Below, one piece after another: positions 25,114 to 33,687 of a stretch of DNA of 64,000 bases. Below the pieces are notes generated by a model. It ran no database searches, was not told where the DNA came from, and saw nothing but the letters and a program-made list of their open reading frames with translations. The DNA is from Falsiroseomonas sp041690465 (GTDB taxonomy: Bacteria > Pseudomonadota > Alphaproteobacteria > Acetobacterales > Acetobacteraceae): the NCBI RefSeq assembly GCF_041690465.1, contig NZ_JAWLHG010000007.1, positions 62,001 to 126,000 of the forward strand. Direction: 5' to 3'. The position numbers were made by a program, and so were the translations under genes. Position 1 is the stretch's first letter. Each line of letters begins with the position of its first letter.

Positions 25114-25632
25114 CTAGACCAGCCCCAGCCGCGCAACCCGCCACATCCGCCCCAGGATGCGCAGGCAGATCACCACCGAAAGCAGCGGCATCCAGACGGT
25201 GTAGTACCAGGAGGGCACGCCGAGGCCGGGCGTCATCACCTCGAAGCGGTATTCGTCCCAGGTGTACCAGGTGCCGAGCCAGCCGATCGCGCCGAACACG
25301 GACAGGCTTGCCAGCAGCACGAAGATCTCGACCCATCGCGCGGTGCGCGGCGGCAGCTTCTCCGTGAAGAAGGTCATGCGGATGTGCCGGTCGGCGCCGA
25401 ACGCCGCGGCGGCGCCCACGAAGGTCATCACCACCATCAGCGCCACCGAGTATTCCTCGGTGAAGGCGAAGGAGACGGAGGTGAAGTAGCGCACCACCAC
25501 ATTGGCGAAGGTGATCAGCGCCAGCGTGCCCATGATGAGCGCGCCCACCGCGCCCTCGATCGTCACGGGAATGCGCGGCGGCGCTTCCCCGAGCTTGAGG
25601 CCGGGGGCCTGAACCTCGGCATTGTCGGTCAT
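25114..25632 (-). CDS. dctQ: TRAP transporter small permease (DctQ family)
   Basis: A 172-residue membrane protein with four predicted segments. The segment VVVRYFTSVSFAFTEEYSVALMVVMTFVGAAAAFGADRHIRMTFF is the hallmark DctQ region. It lies between dctP (53 bp upstream) and dctM (4 bp downstream) and anchors the large permease in the inner membrane. Confidence 0.95.
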   Translation of the reverse strand: MTDNAEVQAPGLKLGEAPPRIPVTIEGAVGALIMGTLALITFANVVVRYFTSVSFAFTEEYSVALMVVMTFVGAAAAFGADRHIRMTFFTEKLPPRTARWVEIFVLLASLSVFGAIGWLGTWYTWDEYRFEVMTPGLGVPSWYYTVWMPLLSVVICLRILGRMWRVARLGLV

Positions 25633-25685
25633 GGCGTGGTCCCGTCAGGCGGCGGGCGGCAGGGCGCCGCCCGCTGCGCCTTGGC

Positions 25686-26723
25686 TCAGGCGCGGGCGCC
25701 GCGGATCGCGGCTTCCGCGCGGCGCGTCAGGTCGGCGCCGACGGTCTGCGCCCATTTGTCGAAGACGGGGCGGGTGGCGCGCGCGAAGGCCTGCTTCTCG
25801 GCATCCGAGAGCGCCGTCACCGTCACGCCCCGGCGCTCCATCTCCTCGATCGAGGAGCGGTCGCCGTCGATGCCGATGCCCTTTCGGCTGGCGGCGATCT
25901 GCGCCTGCGCGGCTTCCTTGGCGCAATCGGTGATCAGCGTGCGGTCGGCCGGCGAGAAGCTCTCCAGCACCCGCTTGCCGACCACGAAGATGCCGGCGTC
26001 CGCCACGTAGTTCCAGATCGTCAGGTGCTTCTGCGCCAGCGTGTCCATGCGGAAGGCGAGGAAGAGGTTGATCGGGTTCTCCTGCCCGTCCACCGCGCCG
26101 GTCGAGAGCGCGGGCTGGAGGTCGGCGAAGGACATCTGCACCGGGTTCGCGCCGAGTGCCGTGAAGATCTCGGAGAAGATCGCCCCGGCGGCGAAGCGGA
26201 TCTTCATCCCGCGCAGATCCTCCGGCGTGCGGATCGCGCGGCGGGAGTTGGAGATCTCGCGGAAGCCGTTCTCGCCCCAGGCCAGCGGCTCGACCTCCCG
26301 CGTCGCCAGGGCGCGGAACAGCTCGGCGCCGACGGGGCCGTTGATGATGGCGTCGAAGCCGCGATGGTCCTGCAGCAGGAAGGGCAGGGAGAAGAGGTTC
26401 ATCTCGCGGATCTGCGGCGAGATGTTGATGGTGGAGAACACCGCCATGTCGATCACGCCCTGGCGGATCGCCACCAGCTCGCGCGTCTGGTCGCCGCCGA
26501 CGAGCTGGCTGCCCGGATAGACCTTCACGTTGATCCGCCCGTTGGACCGACGGGTGACGAGGTCCGCCCACTGGAAGGCGCCTTCCGAGAGCGGGATCGG
26601 CCGGTTGCCCACCACCGACAGCTTGTACTCCTGGCGATAGGTCTGGGCGCGGGGGATGCCCGGCAGCGCGAGGCTGCCTGCGGCGGCGAGCAGCGCGGTG
26701 CGGCGTGTTATGCGCGGGGTCAT
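25686..26723 (-). CDS. dctP: TRAP transporter substrate-binding protein (DctP family)
   Basis: A 345-residue exported receptor. The leader ITRRTALLAAAGSLALPG ends near RAQTY. The mature part includes KVYPGSQLVGGDQTRELVAIRQGVIDMAVFST, DLRGMKIRF and the ligand-binding region ALGANPVQMSFADLQPALSTGAVDGQENP, in which the Arg-containing segment usually binds a carboxylate. GGGAGGAC upstream of the ATG at 26723 sets the start. First gene of the TRAP operon. Substrate not identified, probably an organic acid. Confidence 0.96.
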   Translation of the reverse strand: MTPRITRRTALLAAAGSLALPGIPRAQTYRQEYKLSVVGNRPIPLSEGAFQWADLVTRRSNGRINVKVYPGSQLVGGDQTRELVAIRQGVIDMAVFSTINISPQIREMNLFSLPFLLQDHRGFDAIINGPVGAELFRALATREVEPLAWGENGFREISNSRRAIRTPEDLRGMKIRFAAGAIFSEIFTALGANPVQMSFADLQPALSTGAVDGQENPINLFLAFRMDTLAQKHLTIWNYVADAGIFVVGKRVLESFSPADRTLITDCAKEAAQAQIAASRKGIGIDGDRSSIEEMERRGVTVTALSDAEKQAFARATRPVFDKWAQTVGADLTRRAEAAIRGARA

Positions 26724-26987
26724 TGCGGATTGTCCTCCCATCCCGCCGCCCGCTTCCCGGGTCGGCGCCGATTGCGGCGCAGGATGGACGCCCGCGCGCC
26801 GCTTGGGCAAGGGGGCCGGCCCGCGCAAGGGCGGGGCCGCGAGGGTTGGGCCAGCCTGCTCCCGAAGCCCGCCCACTCAGCGTAAACGATCTACAGACGC
26901 GCGAGGGAAGGGAAGGATCCTCTCTTTTTGACTTGATGGGGAGCAAGGTCTTGGGTTACCGAATGGCGACGATCACAGCGGCCCGCC

Positions 26988-27500
26988 ATGACCTTCATCC
27001 GCCCCCGCAACGCGCTCGATTCCCTGCTGGCCGGCATCGCGGGCGCATCCCGGCTCGAGCCGGCCAGGCGCGACCGCGCGGTGGCGCAGGCGATCGCGGC
27101 CCATGTGGCGCGGCCCGAGCTCCTCGAGGGCAGGGACTGTCCCTGCTGCCCCGACCAGTACGTTCGGCACCTGCTGCACAGCGATCCCGAGGGTGGTTAT
27201 GCGGTGGTGGCGCTGGTCTGGCGCCCCGGCCAGATGTCGCCCGTGCATGCGCACCGGACCTGGTGCGCCTTCGGCGTGCATCAGGGCGTGCTGACCGAAA
27301 CCTACTACGCCCCTGGCGAGCCGCCGGTGCCGTGCGAGACCCGGCTGCTGGCGCCGGGCGCCACCGGCAACGGGCCGGCCGATCCGCGGCTGATCCACCG
27401 GCTGGCCAACCTCTCCTGCCGGACGGCGATCTCCATCCATTGCTACGGAGTCGCCTTCGACCGGTTCGGCGCCGAGGTGAACGAGGTCTTCGCCGCCTGA
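26988..27500 (+). CDS. Cysteine-dioxygenase-like cupin (COG5553 type)
   Basis: A 170-residue cytoplasmic cupin resembling type I cysteine dioxygenases and the related predicted metal-dependent enzymes. The motif SPVHAHRTWCAFGVHQGVLTETYY (about residues 80-103) supplies the metal-binding histidines; a late SIHCYG may provide the third. A CxxCC-like segment DCPCCP lies earlier. It could oxidise cysteine or a related thiol; the substrate is inferred only from the fold. A TTGACT box about 55 bp upstream lacks a convincing -10 partner. Confidence 0.75.
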   Translation: MTFIRPRNALDSLLAGIAGASRLEPARRDRAVAQAIAAHVARPELLEGRDCPCCPDQYVRHLLHSDPEGGYAVVALVWRPGQMSPVHAHRTWCAFGVHQGVLTETYYAPGEPPVPCETRLLAPGATGNGPADPRLIHRLANLSCRTAISIHCYGVAFDRFGAEVNEVFAA

Positions 27501-27551
27501 TCCGGCGCCGCGCGGTTCGCGCGAGGTGCGGGCCGGGCTAGATCCGCCGGC

Positions 27552-28451
27552 GTGATCCCATCCGGCCGCAACATCCCGCTCGGCATGGCCTTCGGCCTTG
27601 CGGCCGCCCTGGCCTGGGGCGCGCAGGCGGTGGTGGCGCGCAGCGGGACCATGGCGGGCTACTCGCCGCTGGATCTTGCGGTGCTGCGCTACCTCGCCGC
27701 CGGGCTGGTGCTCGCCCCTTTCGCCTGGCGGTCGCGCCGCGTGCTGGCGACGATCGGGCTGCCGCGCCTGCTGGGGCTGGTCGCCACCGGCGGGGCGGGC
27801 AACGCGCTGCTGTTCGGCTGGGGCCTGGTGCATGCGCCGGCGAGCCATGGGGGCACCATCGCGCCGATCATGGCGGCGGTGATGGGCGCGGTGCTCGGTA
27901 TCCCGCTGCTGGGGGAATGGCCGACGCGCGGGCGGATGATGGCGATCGGCGTGCTGGCCGCCGGCGTGCTGCTGATCGGCTGGGACGGCATCGCCGGCAC
28001 GCATCCCGGTGCCTGGCGCGGTGACCTGATCCTGCTCGGTGCCGGCACGGTCTGGGCGGCCTTCACCCTCCTGCTGCGCCGCTGGCAGGTGCCGGCGCTC
28101 GCCGGCAATGCGGCGATGTGCGGGCTCTCCGCGCTGGTGCTGCTGCCGCCCTGGCTGCTGCTCGGCGGCGGGGCGGTGCCGCATCTGCCGCTCGGCATGG
28201 CGCTGCTGCAGGCGGTCGCCCAAGGGCTGGTCGCCTCGGCACTGGCGACCACGCTCTATGCAAGGGCGGGGGAGTTGATGGGCGCGACGCGCACCGCCTG
28301 CATCACCACGCTGGTGCCGGTGACCGCGCTGCTGCTCTCGGTGCTGGTGCTCGGGGAGCCGCTGGGCGCAGCGAAGCTTGCCGGGGTGCTGCTGGCGGTG
28401 GGCGGGATGCTGGTGGCGGTGCTGTTCACCGGCCGGCGGAGCGCCGCCTGA
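27552..28451 (+). CDS. DMT/EamA family transporter
   Basis: A 299-residue membrane protein with about ten segments in two EamA repeats (residues 10-140 and 155-290). The first repeat has AALAWGAQAVVAR and YLAAGLVLAPFAW; the second ends LGEPLGAAKLAGVLLAVGGMLVAVLF, typical of the drug/metabolite superfamily. It starts at a GTG, 51 bp after the cupin gene on the same strand, so a shared transcript is likely. Such proteins usually export amino acids or metabolites. Confidence 0.9.
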   Translation: MIPSGRNIPLGMAFGLAAALAWGAQAVVARSGTMAGYSPLDLAVLRYLAAGLVLAPFAWRSRRVLATIGLPRLLGLVATGGAGNALLFGWGLVHAPASHGGTIAPIMAAVMGAVLGIPLLGEWPTRGRMMAIGVLAAGVLLIGWDGIAGTHPGAWRGDLILLGAGTVWAAFTLLLRRWQVPALAGNAAMCGLSALVLLPPWLLLGGGAVPHLPLGMALLQAVAQGLVASALATTLYARAGELMGATRTACITTLVPVTALLLSVLVLGEPLGAAKLAGVLLAVGGMLVAVLFTGRRSAA

Positions 28452-28664
28452 TCAGCCGGAGAAGGGCAGGAACCAGCGCCCGCGCCCGGCCGGGCCGGAC
28501 GGTCCGGCAGCGCCTTCTCGCGCCAGCATGCGCTCGCGGGCCAGACGCCGGATCAGATCATGATCCGCCGCAGGGCTGCTGCGCTCGGTGCTGCCCCGCG
28601 GCAGGAACTCGTCCTGCGTCTCGGCGAAGCCCATCGGCCGATCATCTGGAGCACGACCGTCCAT
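28452..28664 (-). CDS. Possible small protein (70 aa), weakly supported
   Basis: An open frame of 70 residues convergent with the DMT gene, starting exactly where that gene stops. A short helical DHDLIRRLARERMLAREG segment is followed by a Gly/Pro-rich tail ending FLPFSG. The helix loosely recalls small DUF2934-like proteins, but I cannot assign it. A weak AAAGG lies 13 bp before the ATG and the upstream region is AT-richer, as a promoter might be. It may be spurious. Confidence 0.35.
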   Translation of the reverse strand: MDGRAPDDRPMGFAETQDEFLPRGSTERSSPAADHDLIRRLARERMLAREGAAGPSGPAGRGRWFLPFSG

Positions 28665-29002
28665 GCGGTACGTGACCTTTCATCTTGGCTCCGGCACCCG
28701 TCGGGACTGGTGCAAGCACCGCCCGAACCAGCGACGTTAACGAAACTGTGTTCGGGTCTGGCTCGGATTTCAAGACGCGCCCGCCCCGATGTTGCGATTT
28801 CAGGGCTCCAGGATACATTTTCGGACGAAACTACACGTCCATGCATGAACCTTGATGATTCGTTGACGGCGGGCACGGCTGGCGGGCCGTGGACAGGACA
28901 TCGCCGCGAACGGCACCGGCGCACCGGCGGCGCCGCTCGCGGCCCGGATCGCTGGGAGCTTCGGGGCTGCCGGCCCCCCCCCCCCACCAGCGGGCGCCGT
29001 CC
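28665..29002. other. 338-bp intergenic region with AT-richer core and C12 tract
   Basis: I see no convincing gene. The part at about 28680-28860 is clearly less GC-rich than its surroundings and contains a 7-bp inverted pair CCCGAAC/GTTCGGG (about 28716-28750) and ATACATTTT near 28812. It could hold the promoter for the small frame at 28452-28664 or a remnant. The remainder toward the CBS gene is GC-rich and includes a run of twelve cytosines at 28974-28985. Confidence 0.5.
28974..28985. repeat. Homopolymer C12 tract
   Basis: Twelve consecutive cytosines, the longest mononucleotide run I noticed in the window, 17 bp beyond the stop of the CBS-BON gene. Such tracts are prone to slippage in the cell and to sequencing error. 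Confidence 0.9.
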
Positions 29003-29692
29003 TCAGGGCGCGGCGACGGGCAGCGGTGCCTTCTCGACCATCACCTCGACCCCCTTCACGCCGGGGATCCGCTCGGCCAGCACGCGCAGGGCGCGCTTCA
29101 CGTCCTCGTTCCGGCAATAGCCGTGGAAGGACACGACGCCATCCTTCACCTCGGGGAAGATGAAGTAGGCGTCCACCCAGGGCTGGGTCCGCATCGCCTC
29201 GGTGACCGCGCGGCGGATACGTTCGTCCGGCGCGTCCTCGGCCAGTGAATCGGGGGGCGACATCACGGCGCGGATAAGGTCGGCACGGGAGACGATCCCG
29301 ACCAGCTTGCCGTCCCGGACCACCGGCACGCGGCGGATGCCACGCTCCTCCATCGCCTTGGCGATCACCGAGATGGGGGTGTCCTCCTCCGCGGTGACCA
29401 GGCTGGTCGTCATGACATCGGCGGCGCGCTGTCCGTGGGTGCGTGCGAACCGGGCAGCCTGGCGGCCGGACGGGGTGAAGAAGTCGCGCAGCCAGGAGCG
29501 CGGCGCGTCCTCGGGAGCGGCGAGGCGGCGGATCAGGTCGCCTTCCGTGACCATGCCCAGCAGGGCGCCGTTCGCATCCGCCACCGGGGCGCCCGAGATG
29601 CCGCGCTCCGCCAGCGCGCGCGCGACCAGGGCCAGCGGGGTTTCGGGCGGCAGGGTGATCGGGTCGCGGGTCATCAGATCGCGGGCACGCAT
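29003..29692 (-). CDS. CBS-pair and BON domain protein
   Basis: A 229-residue soluble protein. Two CBS domains (about residues 7-60, starting MTRDPITLPPETPL, and 91-145, starting VMTTSLVTAEEDTPI, with GIVSRADLIRAV) form a Bateman module that usually senses adenosyl ligands. A C-terminal BON domain (about 155-225; AYFIFPEVKDGVVSFHGYCRNEDVKRAL) may bind membrane or phospholipid. AGGAAGGAC precedes the ATG at 29692. It is monocistronic and divergent from the PilZ gene. Ligand and role unknown. Confidence 0.92.
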   Translation of the reverse strand: MRARDLMTRDPITLPPETPLALVARALAERGISGAPVADANGALLGMVTEGDLIRRLAAPEDAPRSWLRDFFTPSGRQAARFARTHGQRAADVMTTSLVTAEEDTPISVIAKAMEERGIRRVPVVRDGKLVGIVSRADLIRAVMSPPDSLAEDAPDERIRRAVTEAMRTQPWVDAYFIFPEVKDGVVSFHGYCRNEDVKRALRVLAERIPGVKGVEVMVEKAPLPVAAP

Positions 29693-29850
29693 CGTCCTTC
29701 CTCCTCGGCGGTGGTTCGTCGTGAAATGGAAACCTTGCCGTGTGGATGCAAGCGCCCAGCCTGCCGGTGCGCCGCGGTCGCGCTGCAACCTGGCAGACGG
29801 GCCCGCTGCGGACGGGGTGCCGGAACCGTCGAAAAATGCGAACTCATACG

Positions 29851-29879
29851 TTGAATGTCGTTTTTAATTATCGTATTGT
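29851..29879 (+). promoter_or_regulatory. Probable sigma-70 promoter of the PilZ gene
   Basis: TTGAAT (29851-29856), exactly 17 bp, then TATTGT (29874-29879), inside the most AT-rich short stretch of the window (about 29830-29895). Transcription would start about 25-30 bp before the PilZ ATG at 29913. It is the clearest promoter match I found. Confidence 0.6.
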
Positions 29880-29912
29880 TCGGAATTGTTATGACCGGTG
29901 AGGGCGTGTCCC

Positions 29913-30377
29913 ATGCAGAGTGAAGCCACCCGAAGCGAGCGTCGGCGGCTTCCGCGGAGCAGCGTGCTGCGCAGGGCGCAGGTCCTGTTTGCCAATACCC
30001 TGCATGATTGCCTGGTACTCGACACCAGCGAGGGCGGGGCACGGATCCAGACGGCCACGCCGATCTCCCTTCCCGGGCGTCTCGTGCTGCGGCTGAGCGA
30101 TGGCCAGGCGATCACCGCCAGCCGCGCCTGGAGCCGAGGCACCGATGCCGGGCTGGAATTCGCCGCCGAGGAGCGCGGCCTCGGCCCCGACACCGCCGCG
30201 CGGCTGATGGCGGTCGAGGACTCGCTGAAGGGCGGCAAGTTCGACCTGGCGGTGCGGCAGCTCCGCGCCGCGCGCTTCTTCGACGATCCCGAGATCCGCG
30301 ACGCCGCGGAGGAGGCCGAAGGCGCCCGGATGCGGCTTGCCAGCGTGCTTCGCAAGGCGGCGCTCTCCGCCTCCTGA
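29913..30377 (+). CDS. PilZ domain protein
   Basis: A 154-residue cytoplasmic protein. The PilZ signature is split as usual: an Arg-rich RSERRRLPRSSVLRRAQVLF near the start and LDTSEGGARIQT (about 37-48) as the D/NxSxxG part, implying cyclic-di-GMP binding. The C-terminal half is an extra helical region without a recognised output domain. GAGGG 8 bp upstream favours the ATG at 29913 over the in-frame GTG at 29898. A good promoter lies upstream. Confidence 0.85.
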   Translation: MQSEATRSERRRLPRSSVLRRAQVLFANTLHDCLVLDTSEGGARIQTATPISLPGRLVLRLSDGQAITASRAWSRGTDAGLEFAAEERGLGPDTAARLMAVEDSLKGGKFDLAVRQLRAARFFDDPEIRDAAEEAEGARMRLASVLRKAALSAS

Positions 30378-30385
30378 CGCGCGGC

Positions 30386-30802
30386 TCAGTCGCGCCGCGC
30401 CGCCGCCCAGCTGGTGGTGACATGGGCGCAGGGCGCGGACTGGCCTTCCGGGCGCAGCATCACCTCGCCATAGGAAAGGCTGCGGCCCTTCCTGATCACC
30501 CGCGCTTGCGCGATCACCGCGCCCGGCGCCGGCGGGCGGAGGAACGTGATGCAGAGATTGGCTGTCAGGCTCTCGTCCCGTCCGCCGGTCAGCGAGAGCA
30601 GCGCCGCCCACATCGCCACATCGGCCAACCCCATCAGCGCCGGGCCGGAGACGGTGCCGCCAGGGCGCAGCAGATCCTCGCGATGCGGCAGGCGGAGAAC
30701 CGCCGCGCCATCCGCGGCTTCCAGCACCTCCACCCCCCAGGCGGCAGCCAGCGGCACGCCCTCGCGCACCAGGTGCTGCATCTCCGTGACGGACAGCGTC
30801 AT
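30386..30802 (-). CDS. PaaI-type hot-dog thioesterase
   Basis: A 138-residue acyl-CoA thioesterase-like protein. The hot-dog motif LLRPGGTVSGPALMGLADVAMWAAL (about 45-69) carries the G-x-x-x-x-G-x-x-x-x-x-D helix typical of PaaI; later LTANLCITFLRPPAPG and RVIRKGRSLSYGEVML complete the fold. Its start overlaps the stop of hutI by 4 bp, so it belongs to the hutH-hutI transcript although it has no known step in histidine degradation. Confidence 0.9.
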   Translation of the reverse strand: MTLSVTEMQHLVREGVPLAAAWGVEVLEAADGAAVLRLPHREDLLRPGGTVSGPALMGLADVAMWAALLSLTGGRDESLTANLCITFLRPPAPGAVIAQARVIRKGRSLSYGEVMLRPEGQSAPCAHVTTSWAAARRD

Positions 30803-32028
30803 GCGCCGGCGGCCACCCCGCAATCCTCGCCCGCGCGCACTCGCGCGACACAGGGGTTCCGGCCCATCCAGTAGCAGAGCTCGGCGGGGCGGGAGATCCC
30901 GAACAGCGCCAAGTCGCAGCGCAGGCCGGGCGCCAGCGCGCCGCGATCCGCAAGGCCGAGCGCCGCGGCGGCGTGGCGCGTGACGCCGGCCAGCGCCTCG
31001 GCGACGGTCAGGCGGAACAGCGTGCAGCCCATGTTGAGCATCAGCAGCAGCGACAGCGCGGGCGAGGAGCCGGGGTTGAGGTCCGTGGCCAGCGCCAGCC
31101 GCAGCCCGGCCGCCCGCATCGCGGCGATGTCCGGCTGGTGGGTCTCGCGGATGAAGTAGAAGGCGCCGGGCAACAGCACGCCGACGGTGCCGGCCCTCGC
31201 CATGGCGGCGATGCCTTCGGCATTCGCATATTCGATATGGTCGGCAGAAAGCGCGCCGTGGCGCGCCGCGAGCGCGGCGCCGCCATCGTCGCGCAGTTGG
31301 TCGGCATGCAGCTTGACCGGTAGCCCTGCCCGGGCTGCCGCGTCGAAGGCCCAGCCGGTTTCCTCCGGCGTGAAGGCGATGGCGCTGTCGGTGAAGGCGT
31401 CCACCGCATCGGCGAGGCCCTCGGCGGCGATGGCGGGGATGATCGCCTCGGCCACGTGGCGGGCGAAGTCGGTGCGGCGGCCGGCGAATTCGGGCGGTAC
31501 CGCATGGGCCGCGAGGCAGGAGGTCACGACGCCCACCGCCCGCTCGCGGCCGAGCCGGCGCGCGGCGCGCAGCATCCGCGCCTCGGTGGCGAGATCGAGC
31601 CCATAGCCCGACTTCACCTCGATGGTGGTGACGCCTTCGGCCAGCAGCGCATCCAGCCGGGGGAGGGCGGCCTGCACCAGCGCGTCCTCGCTCGCCGCGC
31701 GGGTGGCGCCGACGGTGGAGAGGATGCCGCCGCCGGCCTTCGCGATCTCCTCGTAGCTTGCGCCTTCCAGCCGCATCTCGAATTCGCGCGCGCGGTTGCC
31801 GCCGAACACGATGTGGGTGTGGCAGTCGATCAGGCCGGGCAGGATCCAGGCGCCGTCGCAGCGCGTGGTGACGGCCGCTGCGCCGGGCAGCCCGCCGCGC
31901 CGGCCGACCCAGGCGATCCGCCCGTCCTTCGCGGCGACCGCGCCATCCTCGATGATGCCGAGCGGATCGCCGCGGCCCGGCACCATCGTGCACAGCTGGG
32001 CGTCGAGCCAGACGCGGTCGAAGCTCAC
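30799..32028 (-). CDS. hutI: Imidazolonepropionase HutI
   Basis: A 409-residue amidohydrolase that opens 4-imidazolone-5-propanoate to N-formimino-glutamate, third step of histidine use. The first metal motif is CHTHIVFGGNRA; EVKSGYGLDLATE, the HADQLRDDGGA region and the LATDLNPGS motif follow, as in HutI. It starts at a GTG overlapping the hutH stop (GTGA, 32025-32028). Gene order hutH-hutI on one strand is usual. Confidence 0.97.
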   Translation of the reverse strand: MSFDRVWLDAQLCTMVPGRGDPLGIIEDGAVAAKDGRIAWVGRRGGLPGAAAVTTRCDGAWILPGLIDCHTHIVFGGNRAREFEMRLEGASYEEIAKAGGGILSTVGATRAASEDALVQAALPRLDALLAEGVTTIEVKSGYGLDLATEARMLRAARRLGRERAVGVVTSCLAAHAVPPEFAGRRTDFARHVAEAIIPAIAAEGLADAVDAFTDSAIAFTPEETGWAFDAAARAGLPVKLHADQLRDDGGAALAARHGALSADHIEYANAEGIAAMARAGTVGVLLPGAFYFIRETHQPDIAAMRAAGLRLALATDLNPGSSPALSLLLMLNMGCTLFRLTVAEALAGVTRHAAAALGLADRGALAPGLRCDLALFGISRPAELCYWMGRNPCVARVRAGEDCGVAAGA

Positions 32029-33530
32029 GCCGGCAGTTCCACCAGCGCGGCGAAGGTGCCGCGCTCGACCAGGCGCTTCGCAGCCTCGATGTCCGGCGCC
32101 ATGGCGCGGTCCTGGTCCCATGGCGCGACCAGCTCCCGCAGCGCCGCATGGGCCGCCTCCAGCGGGGCGGAGCTCCGCAGCGGGCGGTGGAACTCGATGC
32201 CCTGGCACGCCGCCAGGATCTCGATGCCGAGGATCGTCGCCAGGTTCGTCGCCATCTCCGCCAGCCGGAGCCCGGCGGCGGTCGCCATGCTGACATGGTC
32301 CTCCTGGTTCGCGCTGGTCGGCAGGCTGTCGGTGCTGCGCGGCACCGCCAGCGCACGGTTCTCCGCGGTCAGCGCGGCGGAGGTGACCTGTGCGATCATG
32401 AAGCCGGAATTGACGCCGCTGTCGGCGACCAGGAAGGCGGGCAGGCCGGAGTTCAGCGCCGGGTCGGTCAGCAGTGCGATCCGCCGCTCGCTGATCGCGC
32501 CGAGCTCGGCGATCGCCAGCGCGATGGTGTCGGCGGCGAAGGCGACCGGCTCGGCGTGGAAATTGCCGCCGGACAGCACTTCGCCCTCGTCGGTCACCAG
32601 CGGATTGTCGGTGACGGCATTCGCCTCGCGCAGCAGCACCTCGGCGGCGTTGTCGAGCAGGTCGAGGCAGGCGCCGGCGACCTGCGGCTGGCAGCGCAGC
32701 GAATAGGGATCCTGCACACGGGTATCGCCCTCGCGGTGGCTGTCGCGGATCTGGCTGCCGGCGATCAGCCCGCGCAGCGCCGCGGCGCAGCGGATCTGCC
32801 CGGGCTGGCCACGCAGCGCATGGATGCGCGGATCGAAGGGCGTGTCGGACCCGCGCGCGGCATCGAGGCTGAGCGCGCTGGCGACCAGCGCCGTCTTCAG
32901 CAGGTCCTGGGCCGCGAACAGCCCGGCGAGTGCCAGCGCGGTGCTGACCTGCGTGCCGTTGAGCAGCGCCAGCCCTTCCTTCGGGCCGAGCGAGAGGGGC
33001 GCGACGTTGGCGAGCGCCAGTGCCTGCGTGCCGTCCAGCACGCGGTCCTGTTGGAAGGCCTCGCCCTCGCCGATCAGCACCAGCGAGAGATGCGCGAGCG
33101 GAGCGAGGTCGCCGGAGGCGCCGACCGAGCCCTTGGCCGGGATCGCCGGCAGCACGTCGTGCTGCAGCAGGGCGAGCAGCGCCTCGACCACCGCCGGCCG
33201 CACGCCGGAGGCGCCGCGCGCCAGCGAGAGCGCCTTCAGCGCCAGGATCAGGCGCACCACGGGCGCCGGCAGGAAGGCGCCGGTGCCGGCGGCGTGGCTG
33301 CGGATCAGGTTGAGCTGCAGCTGCGCGAGTTGCTCCGGCGCGATCCGCGTGGAGGCGAGCTTTCCGAAGCCAGTGTTGACGCCATAGAGCGCCTCGCCGT
33401 CGGCCAGCCGTCTCGCGAGCGCATCCATCGATCGCTGCGCATCCGCGCGCCATGCGGGATCGAGTGCGATGGGCTGGCCCGCCATCACGGCGCGCAGCTC
33501 CGACAGGTGGGCATGGCCGGGCGTGATCAT
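32025..33530 (-). CDS. hutH: Histidine ammonia-lyase HutH
   Basis: A 501-residue lyase that converts histidine to urocanate. The MIO prosthetic group would form from Ala138-Ser139-Gly140 in GSVGASGDLAPL. YGVNTGFG near residue 50 and the late DSLPTSANQEDHVSM are conserved family segments. The ATG at 33530 was chosen because it gives the normal length; its Shine-Dalgarno is weak. First gene of hutH-hutI-thioesterase. Confidence 0.98.
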   Translation of the reverse strand: MITPGHAHLSELRAVMAGQPIALDPAWRADAQRSMDALARRLADGEALYGVNTGFGKLASTRIAPEQLAQLQLNLIRSHAAGTGAFLPAPVVRLILALKALSLARGASGVRPAVVEALLALLQHDVLPAIPAKGSVGASGDLAPLAHLSLVLIGEGEAFQQDRVLDGTQALALANVAPLSLGPKEGLALLNGTQVSTALALAGLFAAQDLLKTALVASALSLDAARGSDTPFDPRIHALRGQPGQIRCAAALRGLIAGSQIRDSHREGDTRVQDPYSLRCQPQVAGACLDLLDNAAEVLLREANAVTDNPLVTDEGEVLSGGNFHAEPVAFAADTIALAIAELGAISERRIALLTDPALNSGLPAFLVADSGVNSGFMIAQVTSAALTAENRALAVPRSTDSLPTSANQEDHVSMATAAGLRLAEMATNLATILGIEILAACQGIEFHRPLRSSAPLEAAHAALRELVAPWDQDRAMAPDIEAAKRLVERGTFAALVELPA

Positions 33531-33687
33531 CACGGTGCGGAGCTTGGCCCTGCCGCTGTGCCATGCACAAGTGCCGGTTTCGTCACGCCTGCCGCCACCG
33601 GGCGCTGGCGTTGGCGGCGCGCCGTGGATGGCCCAGGATGGCAGGCGGGCCGCCCCCCTCGCGGTCCGTAGCAGGAAGGAGGCGCGG

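Noticed and set aside
28553..29120. Several 100-190-codon frames across the 28.7-29 kb gap
   Set aside because: They overlap each other or the CBS-BON gene, lack ribosome-binding sites and have low-complexity composition.
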